This document shows, piece after piece, positions 1 through 12,300 of a stretch of 64,000 bases of DNA. The translations under genes were made by a program, and so were the position numbers. The notes under the pieces were generated by a model. That model was not told the origin of the DNA. It searched no databases and was given only the letters and a program-made list of their open reading frames with translations. The stretch covers positions 4,094,230 through 4,158,229 of the forward strand of contig WARS01000007.1 in assembly GCA_008933995.1 (NCBI GenBank). Direction: 5' to 3'. This stretch comes from Datnioides undecimradiatus (taxonomy: Eukaryota; Chordata; Actinopteri; Lobotiformes; Datnioididae). The first letter of the stretch is position 1; every line of letters starts with the position of its first letter.

Positions 1-34
1 AGGTTACATATATGGTATGACTTTGCCCTCCCAG

Positions 35-3000
35 GATCCGTTGTTCGCCAATGGGAAGATAACAAGATTTGAAATAAAGATTCAAGACCAAAAGAATAAA
101 GTCAAAAATGGAAGTTTGTGGAAGAGTGTTCCAGTCAACAAGTCGGAGGCAGACAGCAGCTCCAGCCAGCGGAAGATCACTGTCCTTGAACAGATTCACC
201 TGGCTGACAAGAAATCCATCAAAGTATCTGTCACTGCTGTCAATTCTGTGGGGAAATCTCCTGAGGCATCGTTAATCATCCCTGAAAAAGGATATGGTAG
301 GTCCTTATGGCAACTCTGTTCTACAGGTCCACTCTAAAGGCATGTCTGCAATGTATAATCTCAATCACTGCAAGTATTATTTCCAGTGTGAACTCCCACA
401 CCAGCAGGGAGGATGTGCTGCAACACTGTACACCACTCTCATGTCATTTCTAGCACTAAAGTTGGTCAGGGCTGGCTCGTCCCAGTCACACAACAGGTAG
501 TGTCGTCACTAGAGCTGAGCTCAGCTGCCGTTCAAAGCAAGGCCACTGTTATTCCAGGTGCAAACTGAGCTTACTTAACTAAACTTTAAACTAACTCTGT
601 ATCAAAAAAGGCTTTAAATGTCTTTTTCTTGTACTCCCACTGTTCTTTGCTGTGGCCTGTTTACCACAGCTTGCATGGACCTTACATAACCACAGTATTT
701 TTCTATTTGGCAACTACTACTTTCCAAGCTGCATTGAAGTTTTTTATAGGTTTTGACAAATCACAGTTACATCATGCGTAATGTCTTTGATTTGTCTTAA
801 GAGGATTCCATAAAGATTTGCAACGTGAAGTTCCTTATGTCTAGAAAAATGACTGTGTGTGTGTGCGTGCGTGCGTGCGTGTGCGCGTGTGCGCTTACAG
901 AGCTCCCCCCAGTGGAAGAACTGAAGGTGTGGCCTGATGGAGGCCGGCTGTGGCTGGAATGGAACTCCCCCAACAGGAAAGAAGTGTCAGAGTATGTGGT
1001 GGAGTGGGTCAGAATGTCAAATGGTCAGATCGACTGGCAGAGGGAAAACAGAAGCACCAAACACACTTTCATTAAAAGTAAGAACTAAAAGTTTTTGAGA
1101 ATCACTCACTCTCTGTCTGTAAAGTGGCTGTCAAACATTTTTGTGAGGTTTGATGCATCATAAAGAGCAGACTGTTTGTTTGGGTGTACCAAGTTATAAT
1201 AGATTCCAAACATGCTAAGCTGCTGTGATGATTTCAGTATGTATAATACCAAAAGAATAAAGTCAAAAATGGAAGTTGGTGGGAGAGTGTTCCAGTCAAT
1301 AATGTAAATAAGTTAACAGAATCAGAAACCTGCTGTTGTATGATTGGTCACAGTCAGGTTATTCACTGCCCACACCACCTGCAAAGGATGTTTCTGCAAA
1401 TCCTTCTTATTCCAAGAATAAAATTATATTGAATGGTTTAATGGCAAAAAAGTGCCTAAATATGGTGATTATGTGAAGGTGGCAAGATGTTCCTGTATAT
1501 TTTGATGAATTGATAAAAGAAATATGTATGAGTGACATGAAAACTGTGATACCTGAAACAAAAAACAAAAGAAGTTTGGAAAAACAAAGCGAACAGTCAT
1601 TTCTTGTTGGTAGCAGTACACTGTGATCATGGGCAGCTATTGATTTCTGGTTTCTGTTTTGTCAGTTGTGAAAACCAGTCCAACCAAAATCCAACCTGAC
1701 AGCTGCTGTTCTCCATGAAGGAGCAAACTACAAGCTTATTACAAACTTGGAACAACCAAGCATACTCATATTCAAAAGACAGATATGGATGGGGTATCAC
1801 TCTACCTTACACTTACATTTCCTCTTGATCTCAATGCCACACCTAGGTAACCTCGAGAAGCATGTTTGCTACAAAGTATCTGTGTGGCCGATATACTCTG
1901 GACGCATTGGGAAGCCAGCAAGTACAGAAGCCTTTCTGGAACAAGGAGGTAAGATAATATAGTAATCTGTGGAAGAAGTCGTAATTCTTCTGAATTATGA
2001 TGGACAGAAAAAAGATCCCATTTGCAGTTGCAAACATTAATTTGTTAGTAGTAGTGGCAACTGAAAATATTCCTTTTAAAACCTCCATTTAAGTTACAAT
2101 AACTGGTAGAGACATCAGCAAGTCTGTGGATAATGAGAAGTTGGAACTAAGATAGATAGATAGATAGATATAGATTAAGAAATGAGGTGAAATGTTCATT
2201 CATTATATGTATTTTACCTCTTTACTAAAACCCCTTTCATGCCACATTGAAAAGTCACAGAATCATTGTATTACATCATTTATTGTCCAGCAGAGGTCAG
2301 CACACACCTGCCAATACCAAATGCAGTAGTTCTCACAGATTCCTTCAACTTCATCATGTCATTTAGTTATGGCAAAATAAATACATACATAAAGACTACA
2401 AATGACAATGTGTATTAAATCTCACTTTGTTTCTATTTGGGCTGTTTATATGCTCCACAGTTGCATGGAGCATGCTTGCTAACTGATTCCACTCAGCGGT
2501 CACAGGGGCTTTGAACCCACATTGTGAATCAACATTCTGATTCCTTTTTCAGTTAGGCTATGCCGACAAAATCCCTTCAGCCCACTCTGTATCACTAAGC
2601 TTTTTGTACTGCATTTCACGGTACAGTGCTGTCAGGTAGATATTGTGTGCTGGTCAGACACTGCACGTTGTGCATTTTGTCTTCAGGAACTATGATCCAG
2701 GTGTGTGTGTGGGGCATCCTTGTTTTAGAAATGAGAAATGAATCATTGCAGTCCAACAGCAGCTTGTTGGTTTTACTGATATTAGGCTTCAGGTGACTGA
2801 TGTTGCATCATGTGATGGAGCTCTCTATCAGTCCTCTGTAAATATTGTCTATAAGCGTAAATGAAAGCATTATCATGTTGAGGATGATCTGTAAACATGT
2901 TGGCACAACAGTCCCTGTTTCCTGTTCCTTGGCTGGCTGAGTCTTATTTTATTCATTTCATTTTTCTGCAACCAGACATTAACAAATGAAGTAGCCAAGC

Positions 3001-5704
3001 TGGGCTAGCTTACCTCTTACCCCTCTTCCTGGGGCAGCTGCACCACATGTGCTTGTATTTTGTCCAGCTGGCCTAGCTAGGTGGTTGAAAGTCAGGGCAG
3101 GTATTGTCTCAACATCTGCTGTGCTTGATGCTTATGAGCGATCACCTGTCCTACTTAATATGTGCTTTAGTGTAAGATGAATGAAACACTATGCATGTGC
3201 ACCTGATAACCTGACATTGAGCCATTGGGTCTGGTCTATATTTGAATTCAGATAAACCACAGTTGTATAATACATGATTTGGCTCTTGTGGTTACAGCTC
3301 CATCGGAAGGCCCAACTGTTACACTGAAGGGTAAACCAGGATATGATAGGGTGGAGCTGGAGTGGAACGAGATTCACGAGGGCGAGCGAAGAGGCTTCAT
3401 CACAAACTACACAATATTCTATACAAGTGGGGACAGTACACATGGTATGTACCTGTCACATGATATCCTGAATAAGGATAGTGTTGGACAGCAGGAATGA
3501 TCCTGACAGTATCCTAACTGCAAGCTGCAAGTGCTAATTGCTTGTAGTTGTTGTTGCTGCTGTTATTGTTAATAATAATATTATTATTATTGTTAATGGT
3601 ATTATTAGTATTCTTGTTGTTGTTGTTATTATTATTATTGTTATTATTATTATTATTATTATTATTTGCAGCCATAACAGTGGCAGCTAACGTCACCTCA
3701 TACATTCTATCATCATTGTCGGGCAATACAAAGTATGACACTCGTATCATGGCTTCGACTGTGGGAGGCTCGACCAACGGCTCTAATCACTCATTCACTA
3801 CTCTGAAATATGGTGAGTTTAACCCTTCCTGCATGATGAGCTGGTCCAGTGGTTTCAAGAATATTCTAACAATGTATACTTTTCACAGTGATCACATAGT
3901 GAAGCTACATCATAAACCACATAAACAAAGCTATATCCAGTGTTCAACTTGAATTGTGAGATCAACCATACTGATTTCTGGGTTCTGGTGGTTATATGAC
4001 TTAAAACAATACTCTGTATTAACCGCCTATCGTGTTTGTTTCAACTACAGAAAACACAGTTTTGTGTATTTCATGAAACAAACATCATAAAACTGCATAT
4101 GAGCTGTGGCAAAGCTCATTTACATCTGTTATAACGCAATTAATGTTGTGGAAAAAACTCTAGTATGCTCAAGCATCTTCTCTTTTGGATAAAACAAAGA
4201 GAAACCATACCTAAGTTTAAAATGCTCACCATTCTTTTTAAGGAATCTAGCTCTGATACAAAGCATCTAGTGCATGCCTGGATCCATATGTTCATTTTAT
4301 GAGGCAGGGACATACATAACTCTGCAGATGTGATGATGAGTGCAGGCAGAGCAGGTGAACTCTACTCACACATGTTGATTTTCTCTATGTATTTAAATGC
4401 ATCTGCACCACATATCAAATGAACAGCAGCTGAACTGCTATGATCAAAGTTTATATATTGATATTCACTGCCTAGTTTGTCCTGTAAACTCGTTGACTGA
4501 AAGATAAATTCTCTAAATATCCTCTGTTTCCCCCAGCACCAGGAGAGATCGAGGGCATTGTTGTATTAGTGAGTCTGGGCTTCCTCTTTATTGTTGTTAT
4601 GACCATGCTGCTCTGTGTCTACAAAAAAGATGTGTAAGTTGCACAGACACCTGGCTACATATGTGCTCAAATACATTGTGAATAAATATCTAACTTTAAT
4701 GCATTATTTCAGTGCTAATTTAGCTGTGGATCCATGGTTTCTAAGTTGATATATAAGCTTCAATCTTTCCTCTCTCAGGATCAAGAAGAATTTCTGGCCT
4801 CAGATTCCAAACCCTGGAGAGAGCACCATTGGAAACTGGTCTCCGGATTATCCTTTGAAAGTAAGTGTTTCTTTTGCAGTGACACACGCAATGTGCAGTA
4901 TTTAATATACATGGTAAATGGACTGTGCTTATAGAGCATCTTTTCTAGTCCTCTGACATTAAAACAGACAATTTATGAGTCAGGCATTGACAGTGCTCAA
5001 TCTGCAGATAAATGTGGTGTCTCTGGATTTTACTCTGATTTGAACTGAAAGTTTTTCAATTTTTTCTTGTCTTACAGGCAGAGACACCAAAGGAGAACTG
5101 TCTGTCTGGCATCAGTGTGCTTGATGTGGATGTATGTGATGGGAAGTGTGTGTTTGAGGATGACAAAGCCAGTCTGCCTCTGAAGAAGGACAAATACCTG
5201 TCTGAGGAGCACAGCAGTGGTATCGGTGGCTCCTCCTGTATGTCTTCACCTCGTCAGAGTGTGTCTGACAGCGACGAGGGTGGTGAAATAGCTGACACCA
5301 CAGCCAGCACTGTTCAGTACTCCTCTGTGGTGGCCTCCAATGGTTACAAGGGTCAGACCCCAGGCTCCCAACCCCAGCAGGCCATTTTTTCACGGTCTGA
5401 GTCCACACAGCCCCTGCTGGATTCTGAGGAGAACCCAGACATGTTGCAGCAGGAGGGCAACAGACAGCGATTCCCCCGCCAGTCCTGCTTCACACATGCT
5501 GCACAGAATGAGGACAGCACCAACCCTGCTGACTTTAACCAGCTGGAGATGGAACAGCAGGAGGGGCTGGAGCCTCTGGACTTCTGTCCTCTGGAAGAGG
5601 ATTCTGAACAGATGACACCTACAGATGACCAGTCAGCTGAATGGCTGCCAGCCGCACCGGTCTCCAGCTACATGCCTCAGTTGGGTGGCTATAGGCCACA
5701 GTAA
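35..5704 (+). CDS. il6st: Interleukin-6 receptor subunit beta (gp130), 3' part of gene
   Basis: Partial gene, cut by the left edge. Coding exons joined in frame with GT-AG borders: 35-296, 901-1077, 1847-1948, 3298-3444, 3672-3812, 4537-4633, 4779-4860 and 5078-5704 (stop TAA), 544 codons in all. The product is the signal-transducing receptor chain shared by IL-6-family cytokines, at the plasma membrane. The first five exons encode fibronectin-III modules (LPPVEELKVWPDGGRLWLEW is very close to other gp130 proteins). Exon 4537-4633 holds the transmembrane helix. Exon 4779-4860 holds the JAK-binding Box1 (WPQIPNP). The last exon has the SHP2/SOCS3 tyrosine context STVQYSSVV (Tyr codon at 5318), the dileucine internalisation segment SESTQPLLDSEE, and YxxQ STAT3 sites YKGQ, YMPQ and YRPQ. 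The WSxWS module and signal peptide must lie to the left. Identity is firm; the start of the first exon is less certain. Confidence 0.95.
854..894. repeat. TG/CG dinucleotide repeat against an il6st splice acceptor
   Basis: An alternating TG and CG run ends six bases before the acceptor CAG of the il6st exon at 901. It occupies the place where a polypyrimidine tract would normally be. Confidence 0.85.
2151..2174. repeat. GATA tetranucleotide microsatellite
   Basis: Short run of GATA units, slightly interrupted at its right end, in the intron of il6st between the exons at 1847 and 3298. The rest of that 1.3-kb intron shows nothing I recognise. Confidence 0.8.
3547..3668. repeat. TTG/TTA trinucleotide microsatellite filling a short il6st intron
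   Basis: About 120 bases of TTG, TTA and ATT units lie in the 227-base intron between the exons at 3298-3444 and 3672-3812, and run directly into the acceptor TTTGCAG. Read on the minus strand it gives a false poly-Asn ORF; on the plus strand it gives poly-Leu. Neither is a real protein. Confidence 0.9.
4911..4965 (+). repeat. Fragment of a fish dispersed repeat (TGGTAAATGGACTG family)
   Basis: The start ATGGTAAATGGACTGT, followed by a variant of TTATAGAGC...TTTTCTAGTC, matches a repeat I know to be common in fish genomes. The same 16-base start recurs at about 33619. It lies in the il6st intron between 4860 and 5078. Class not assigned. Confidence 0.55.
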
Positions 5705-5910
5705 AAACACTGACAGACATAGATGTGTTTAAGTTCTGTGCCTTTGTTAATGTTCAATGTGTATCTGAAACACGAAAAGACGGTTTGTTTTGCACTTAAC
5801 CAAGTATAATCTAGAATACTTACAGAGGTAAAGTGCAATGTAAATTAGAGCTTGTAGCAGTAGTTTGCCAGCTTTGCACTCACATGGAAAAATAGCCATG
5901 TTTATAGTAA

Positions 5911-5916
5911 AATAAA
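5911..5916 (+). terminator. Candidate il6st poly(A) signal
   Basis: AATAAA 207 bases after the il6st stop codon. A second AATAAA lies at 6269-6274. Which one is used cannot be told from sequence alone. Confidence 0.4.
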
Positions 5917-6399
5917 ACCAGAAATGTACTCGACACAGGTACAAACAACACTTTTAGCAACACAGTAAATATCACACATTACATGTTGTACCTGACATCT
6001 TACAATTGACTCAAATGTGAACCACAGATACAGGAGTGATGGACTCAGCAGGCAACTTCAGGGTATTGCATCTTTGATTTGTGCTTCGTTTTGGTTTGAG
6101 CAGTCTCTTGTTGCAGCATCCTCTTTGTGAAGGAGGTTTGCCTCTGCAGTATTCATTGTCATTTAACATACATATGAATATGTTTTAGCCAAAGTACATA
6201 CTCTGCACACAAATGTAATCAAGTTACACAAATTCTGACTGACATGTACATGTTGCAAGTGCATGCTCAATAAAAAAAACTTTACCTTTAACTGCCTTTG
6301 AAATACGAAAGGGAAATGGGAAAATCTATCACATGTGGTTGCACACCTATTCATATGTGGCAGCTGCAGAAAAAAAGAAGCCATAAAAACTAATTCTTC

Positions 6400-6488
6400 A
6401 TTCATGGGGGGCAATTTAGTGGGCTGAAGAGCCACTGTTTGAACTGCTGATGGATGACCTGCGCTACCTCTGAGCCACAGACGCCTCA
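6400..6488 (-). repeat. tRNA-derived SINE fragment
   Basis: On the minus strand the segment reads like a tRNA head: a Box A-like TGTGGCTCAGAGGTAGCGCAG, then a degenerate Box B-like GTTCAAACAG. The same family appears at 21430-21575. It is part of a group of SINE-like repeats common in fish. Confidence 0.5.
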
Positions 6489-8273
6489 ATCACACATCTC
6501 TAAGCAAGTAAGTGCAGTTTGTAGCTCACACGTTCAGTAAGTTTACTGATCAATCCACTGCTTGTATTTGTAGATGTCATTTCTTAAATGGAAGAAATGT
6601 AATGGTGTTACAATCCTATACAGCTGTGTCCTCCCTGTCCAAAGATGTCACATCCTACTTTTCGTTCCTTTCATGATGCTTTACGCTAAACTCATGTCCA
6701 GCTTGTAAAACAAAATCGATAAACTTCTGATATACAGTTGTAAAACATCAGCCAGGTTCCCTGTCAGAGTTCCCCTCCATTCTCCTCCAGCTGTTGCCCT
6801 CCCTTTGAACACCTAAGTGTGGACATTGTGGACTCTGGGGCGAAGACTAAATGAGGCTCATGCTGGTAATTGTATTGAAGTGTTTGCTTGAAGTTAGTCA
6901 GAGCCTGGGCTGATGCATTTTGCCCTGTTAATGTTTTTTGATTGGGTTTATCTGAGGAAATATTAACTGAGCCGGGTACAAACTTCATGTCAAGACTGAT
7001 TATGGATGTGTGCCAGCTGCTTGGACGTTGGTTAGACTAAATTAAAAGATGAAACAAAGCTGATATTTGTACTAGTTAGTTTTGTTTGGTGTTTTTTTTT
7101 TGTCTTTACATTTGTAAAACCTGCCATGCCATATAGCTATGTGGATTTTAATGTCTACTTCAAAAAATAAGGTCTTTTTGGTTCAGTAAAGCCTTGCTGA
7201 CTTGATCCCATGCGGACTGTTGGTGCTGATGGTCCTCAGTCAAGCCATACTGCCATCAGAAATAGTGTGCCACTGGGGTCTGTCCATGTTCTTTTGCAAT
7301 GTAACACCTTGCTCTCTGTGTCACATAGCTGGATTGCTCTAAAGTCAAAAGGAAATAGCCATCTCATTATGTTCCCATAAAGCTCTGTCATTAATGCTTT
7401 CAAAATACCTCTACTCCCTCATTTAAATCAAGCCACTGTGGTACATGATCCACCGGGTACTCACCCTTATATACCCCAAATGTATGTGCTAATGTAAGCA
7501 GGTAGTAGGTATTATGCACCTTTCATGCCGAATACAAGTTCAAAGTACCACCAAATAAATCACCCCTTGGACACAACCTGCTCCATCCTCTCCCCTGTGA
7601 CAGGTACCACAGAGCACTGTATGCCACATATTCTCTATATATTGGTCATTTGTCATTTGAGCATTTTAGTTTTTATATATATTTATATTAACACTTTTTT
7701 TTTTTAACACAGATGCAGATTGTCCAGTGACATCGGGAGGGATGGATGATTTGAGGCATAATTTCTTCATAATATTCCTGTTTGGAAAAGCTGCAGCTGA
7801 GCTTGATGCAGCTGAAGTGAGTGTGTATCCTGTGAGAACTACAGCATCTACAGTCACTGTGTAAATCGTGTCTCTTTAACTGAGGTATTCTCAGGACGGG
7901 GAGGGGGGGTGGATGGGTTCATCGGGTTCATGTAGTAGGCTATTGGACGCCGCCTCCCATTTCAGGTTGGCTGCTTCCCTGGCTCCCTCGGCAAAGGGGT
8001 AGCTGTGAGGCAAATAGGTGATGGAAAACAGCATGAAGTTTGCAGTTGAAATGGCTAAATAGTCGAGCTTGACGTTTATTCGGGACACAGAACTCGGTCA
8101 GCTGATGACTCCAAACTAGCTGCCATTTTTAGGTCATTCGAGGCATCTCGCTAACTTGTTTGTAGCTCCAGACAATTGGAGCTATGAATAAGCCTGTTTT
8201 ATTCGTCTGTTAGTTGCCCACAGGAATGGAGGACGCGCTTTGTCCTGTGTTGTCTAATAGAGGAATATAAATC

Positions 8274-9302
8274 ATGATGGCTGATGGATGTTGCAGAGGG
8301 ATGGAAAGAGGCAGGGGTAAGATTGCATCAGATTCTTTACCGAGATCCGCATATACTCAGCAATATGTGCAGACCGGATCACAGCAGCAGGGCAATGACA
8401 TCCAGGAGTTAGCCTCCAAACGCGTCGACATCCAGAAGAAACGCTTCTATCTGGATGTAAAGCAGAGTGTTCGCGGACGCTTCCTCAAAATAGCCGAGGT
8501 GTGGATTGGAAGAGGCCGTCATGACAACATCAGGAAGAGCAAACTGACGCTGTCTATGTCGATGGCTCCCGCTCTCCGCTACTGCCTGGGAGACTTCATA
8601 GATTATTATGCCCGTATCGGGCTGCGGGGGGGCCTGGCGCCTCCGCAGCTCGACGAGCACAGCAACAACGGCCAGGGCCGCGCGCACGACTCCCGCAGGA
8701 GAGCGCAGGAGCAGCACGCGGCACTGTCTCCCACCGGCTCTGCGGTGTCCGACGACCATGCCCACCGCGTTCTCAAGAGCGAATTTATCGAGAGAGATAA
8801 CAGAAAGTACTTTCTGGACCTTAAGGAGAACCAGAGAGGACGGTTCCTCCGCATACGACAGACCGTCAGCAAAGGACACGGCTCAATGGGCTACTACGGT
8901 CAGGGCATCGAGCAGACCATCGTGCTGCCGGCGCAGGGGCTCATCGAGTTCAGAGACGCGCTGTCACAGCTCATTGAAGACTACGGCGACGAAGAGAGCG
9001 ACGACCGCGGCCGATCCGGGTCCAGGAATCACGACGACCACCCCGAACTTCCAGAGGCTGCGTCCTTTCGGGTGGACAACAAGAGGTTTTATTTTGACGT
9101 CGGTTCTAACCGGTATGGTATCTTTCTAAAAATTAGCGAGGTGCGACAGCCGTACAGAAACACCATCACAGTCCCCCTCAAAGCCTGGGCTAGATTTGGA
9201 GAAAATTTCATCAGGTACGAGGAAGAGATGCGACGGATCTTCTCGTGTCACAAAGAGAAGAGGACAGACGCTCGGCAGGACAGTGAGGAACAGGAGGACT
9301 GA
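8274..9302 (+). CDS. purg: Purine-rich element binding protein gamma
   Basis: Uninterrupted 342-codon gene. PUR proteins bind purine-rich single-stranded DNA and RNA and act in transcription and RNA transport. Three PUR repeats are visible, at about residues 45-108, 155-225 and 258-325. Segments such as [38 protein letters not shown] and [20 protein letters not shown] mark the family. The block from QELASKRVD onward, and the C-terminal HKEKR followed by an acidic end, fit PURG better than PURA or PURB; it also lacks their glycine-rich N terminus. An in-frame TAA at 8268 precedes the ATG. The internal ATG at 8301 (MERGRGK) aligns with the mammalian start and may be the true one. Intronless coding is normal for this family. 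It is GC-rich with CpGs, unlike its surroundings. Confidence 0.95.
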   Translation: MMADGCCRGMERGRGKIASDSLPRSAYTQQYVQTGSQQQGNDIQELASKRVDIQKKRFYLDVKQSVRGRFLKIAEVWIGRGRHDNIRKSKLTLSMSMAPALRYCLGDFIDYYARIGLRGGLAPPQLDEHSNNGQGRAHDSRRRAQEQHAALSPTGSAVSDDHAHRVLKSEFIERDNRKYFLDLKENQRGRFLRIRQTVSKGHGSMGYYGQGIEQTIVLPAQGLIEFRDALSQLIEDYGDEESDDRGRSGSRNHDDHPELPEAASFRVDNKRFYFDVGSNRYGIFLKISEVRQPYRNTITVPLKAWARFGENFIRYEEEMRRIFSCHKEKRTDARQDSEEQED

Positions 9303-12300
9303 CCTTGGCAGTAGGCTGTCTGTGCCGTTGCATGTATGAATATAAAGAGAATGTCCAGGCGTGACAGTAAGCCCTCAGTTCTCCCCATCATGTTCTCTGT
9401 CCCTACTATACTACACTCGATGCAGTCTCCCACAGTAACTGTTTGGCTCATCTGCGAAGGGCTGCTAAACTACAAATTTTAACCTGCCAAGAAATCACGT
9501 GTTTTAATGACAAAATGTCAGCTATTCAGTTTCCAATCAGTTCATTTCTCTGTGTTATTTAATGCACTTTCGCCACTGAACCAGGACCAGCCTAAGCCTA
9601 TTTGGGTATATGGGCTCAGAGCAGACCCCCCCTGCCCCCTTTATGTTCGAGTGCAATGAAAAGTGATCCTGAAGGGGAAGATTAGTGGTATTTGGAATGT
9701 GGCGCAAGCAAAGAAACCACATCAGTATTTAAACCTCTATTGATAAACAGTTTGTCAAAAACAACTAACGCCTGAAGCTAAAAATGAACCTATATTCAAC
9801 GAATGAGCTTCATGTGTGTTCAGTGTAGTTCAGTTTAATGAGCGAAAATTATGATTGTGCACAAAGAAATGAATACATCTCAGTAATTTAAATCTATATT
9901 TAAATTAAATAAATTATTATTAAATTGCAACTAAAAGTCAACAGATATCCTCACATATAGAGTTTGCCTGTTTAGGGTGCCCCCTGCTGGCCATTGAGCC
10001 CCAAGCAGGAACTTACTGTACGTGTAACATGTATGGCTGCACCCACTGCAGATAGAAAAAGCAATCCTGGTACAGTACCTAGGGTGTGCTGAGGAAAAGT
10101 TATGATAATAAAAAATAATAAAATGACAATAATAATGATAATGTAATGCGCACACACACACTTAAAAGTACACACAGTAGATCTTGTGGTGGCCTGGTTT
10201 TAATAAACCTTTGCACTAGACTTTCTTTGTATTTAAGATTTCATTTCCTGCGGCAGCACACCAGCAGAGCCCTGTGCGTTGTTCTGCCTCTGTGCTGTTG
10301 ACAGTGGGAAAGCACCAAACAGTTTACAGTGGTAAAGGAGTAAAAAATGAATTTAGAAGATGTAAGCTTGTAAAAGATATTTCCTTCATCATTCTGTCCA
10401 ACATCGGCACTTAGTCCTCAAACATGGGACCATGTTTGTGTTTCCTTGAGCTGAGTCACATTCAGATACTATTATTTGATTTTTTACTTGTTTTAAAGCC
10501 TCAAATAATTAAAAAAGAATCGACTTGTGGCACTCAATGCTGGAAAAGTCTGTATGAATATAAATTTGAAGTGTCTCTTCTTGACATCCAAAACCCCAGT
10601 TAAGACAGAGAAGAGAAAACTGATAGTGACTGCTGTCTGAAAAGACATATGTAGATCTCATTATTCACAAGGATCAGTGCGTAGTTAAATTATTCATACT
10701 GTATGGCATTTATAGCTCAGGCTGACTCACTTAATTTGCTGTTAAAAAAGGTATTTTACATGTGTTCTGCTGAGTGCACCAGCAATGACTGTTTGCGGTC
10801 TGTCTTCGCTGGCCACACAGTGGCACAGCAGGGGCAGCACAGCTCAGTGCTCCACACAATTATGTAAGAAAATCAGTTTTACTACGTGCCCCTGAGACTG
10901 TTACACACTGACAATATTTGACAAGAGACATCAAAATGAGTTCTTTTTTCTGTCATACATTAGACCAGTAGCTCCAAAATCTACTGTTTAATGTGTTGGC
11001 AAAAAAATTGTTTGATTATGAAATATAAGGTGCTATTATTTGTCATATAAAGCTGTTGATTCCCCATGTACTAAAGCTCAGATCTTCAGGTCTCCATAAT
11101 GTCAACCTGACATTATGAGATAGTTGAAGGTAGGAACCATGTTTTTTCCTTGATGTCAGTTTGTGCCTCCGTGCTCCTTTTTGGCACACTGGGTAAATAA
11201 ATGAGGGGTGGTGTAGAAATGGCTGCTCAAACAGGCATTTAAACCATCTTGCTACCGCTGTGCTCACTTCTGCAGAACCATGTATCTTACCTTTCCCGTA
11301 CTATCTACTGATAAGGAAGTCATGAAGTTGTCTTAACGTGTTTATGTGTTACTTGTGTGTTCTTTTTGGCTGTGAGTCCCTAAGAATCCATGAAGTGCTT
11401 CTTCACTGTTAGAGCTTGAATGGCAGTTGGCTGTACATTGAGCTCTGTGTATACTGTATGTGACCTGCATGAAAGAAGAGCTGTCAGTGACAACAAAGAG
11501 CCCGATGCAGACTTGAAGAACTGGAGCAACAATAGTATATAATATTTTCTCCTTATTCCAAACCTTGAAGTCAGTAAAAGGTGGTTCACGATCTTTTGTG
11601 GGATCCAAAATTAAGGGCTCAAACTTTTTTTTTTAATGTCAGAAAGGATAGGAACTCAATACAATACCAGAAACATGAAATTGTAATGAAAGAATATTTA
11701 TAATGAATTATTTTGTCACAAAAACTGAAAGATAAAACATGACATTGTGCAATGTATTTAGTTTATCCATAGTAATTGGAATATATTTTAATGGAGAGTG
11801 ATGCCTTTTAAAATACACAGCATTTAATATGGTCAAGGAGGCCTAATACACAACACCATATGCTGCTGCTAGATGCTGTTGCATCATCTCACTCTTCAGA
11901 TCCTTCTGGGTTGTTCTTGTTGTATTATGCACCTCATGCACCTGTTTGTACTGTATACCTCCATATGGGAAATTAAATTATAGAAGCTAATTATTCAAAA
12001 CAGTATAGAATAAAAAATGCCATGCACAACCCAGCAATCTTTACCCCAATTACTGACACACATTTAAAACCCCACATGAGCCTCAGAAGTGTCTGACTCG
12101 GGCCCTTTGCCTCAGTGACTGACTGCTATCAACTCTAAGTTTAATGTTGAGATGTGATGAAATGACTGGTCTTGGTGTAGGAAGTAAAAAAAAACTGTGT
12201 TAAAAGATTTGTTCTGGTGGCAGACAATTCTTGTGATGCCTTTAGGTGCATGAAAAGCACAGGACTAGCTGGGTTTGGTGTGTGTGTTGTCCAGTGTAGG

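Larger units (their letters stand above)
5705..8267. other. il6st 3' UTR and il6st-purg spacer
   Basis: This stretch holds the il6st 3' untranslated region, a SINE fragment (6400-6488) and the purg upstream region. ORFs here reach about 108 codons at most and none resembles a known protein. I saw no exons of wrn, the usual divergent neighbour of PURG in tetrapods, on either strand. A GC-richer, CpG-containing patch starts near 7900 and runs into purg; it probably contains the purg promoter and 5' UTR. Confidence 0.6.

Noticed and set aside
3514..3777. Poly-Asn ORF on the minus strand and poly-Leu ORF on the plus strand
   Set aside because: Both are translations of the TTA/TTG microsatellite in an il6st intron plus the adjoining il6st exon.
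8409..8879. 156-codon minus-strand ORF over purg
   Set aside because: Shadow of the GC-rich purg coding sequence; the plus-strand frame carries the PUR repeats.
8608..9129. 173-codon plus-strand ORF in another frame of purg
   Set aside because: Arg/Ser/Thr-rich out-of-frame reading of purg with no family resemblance.
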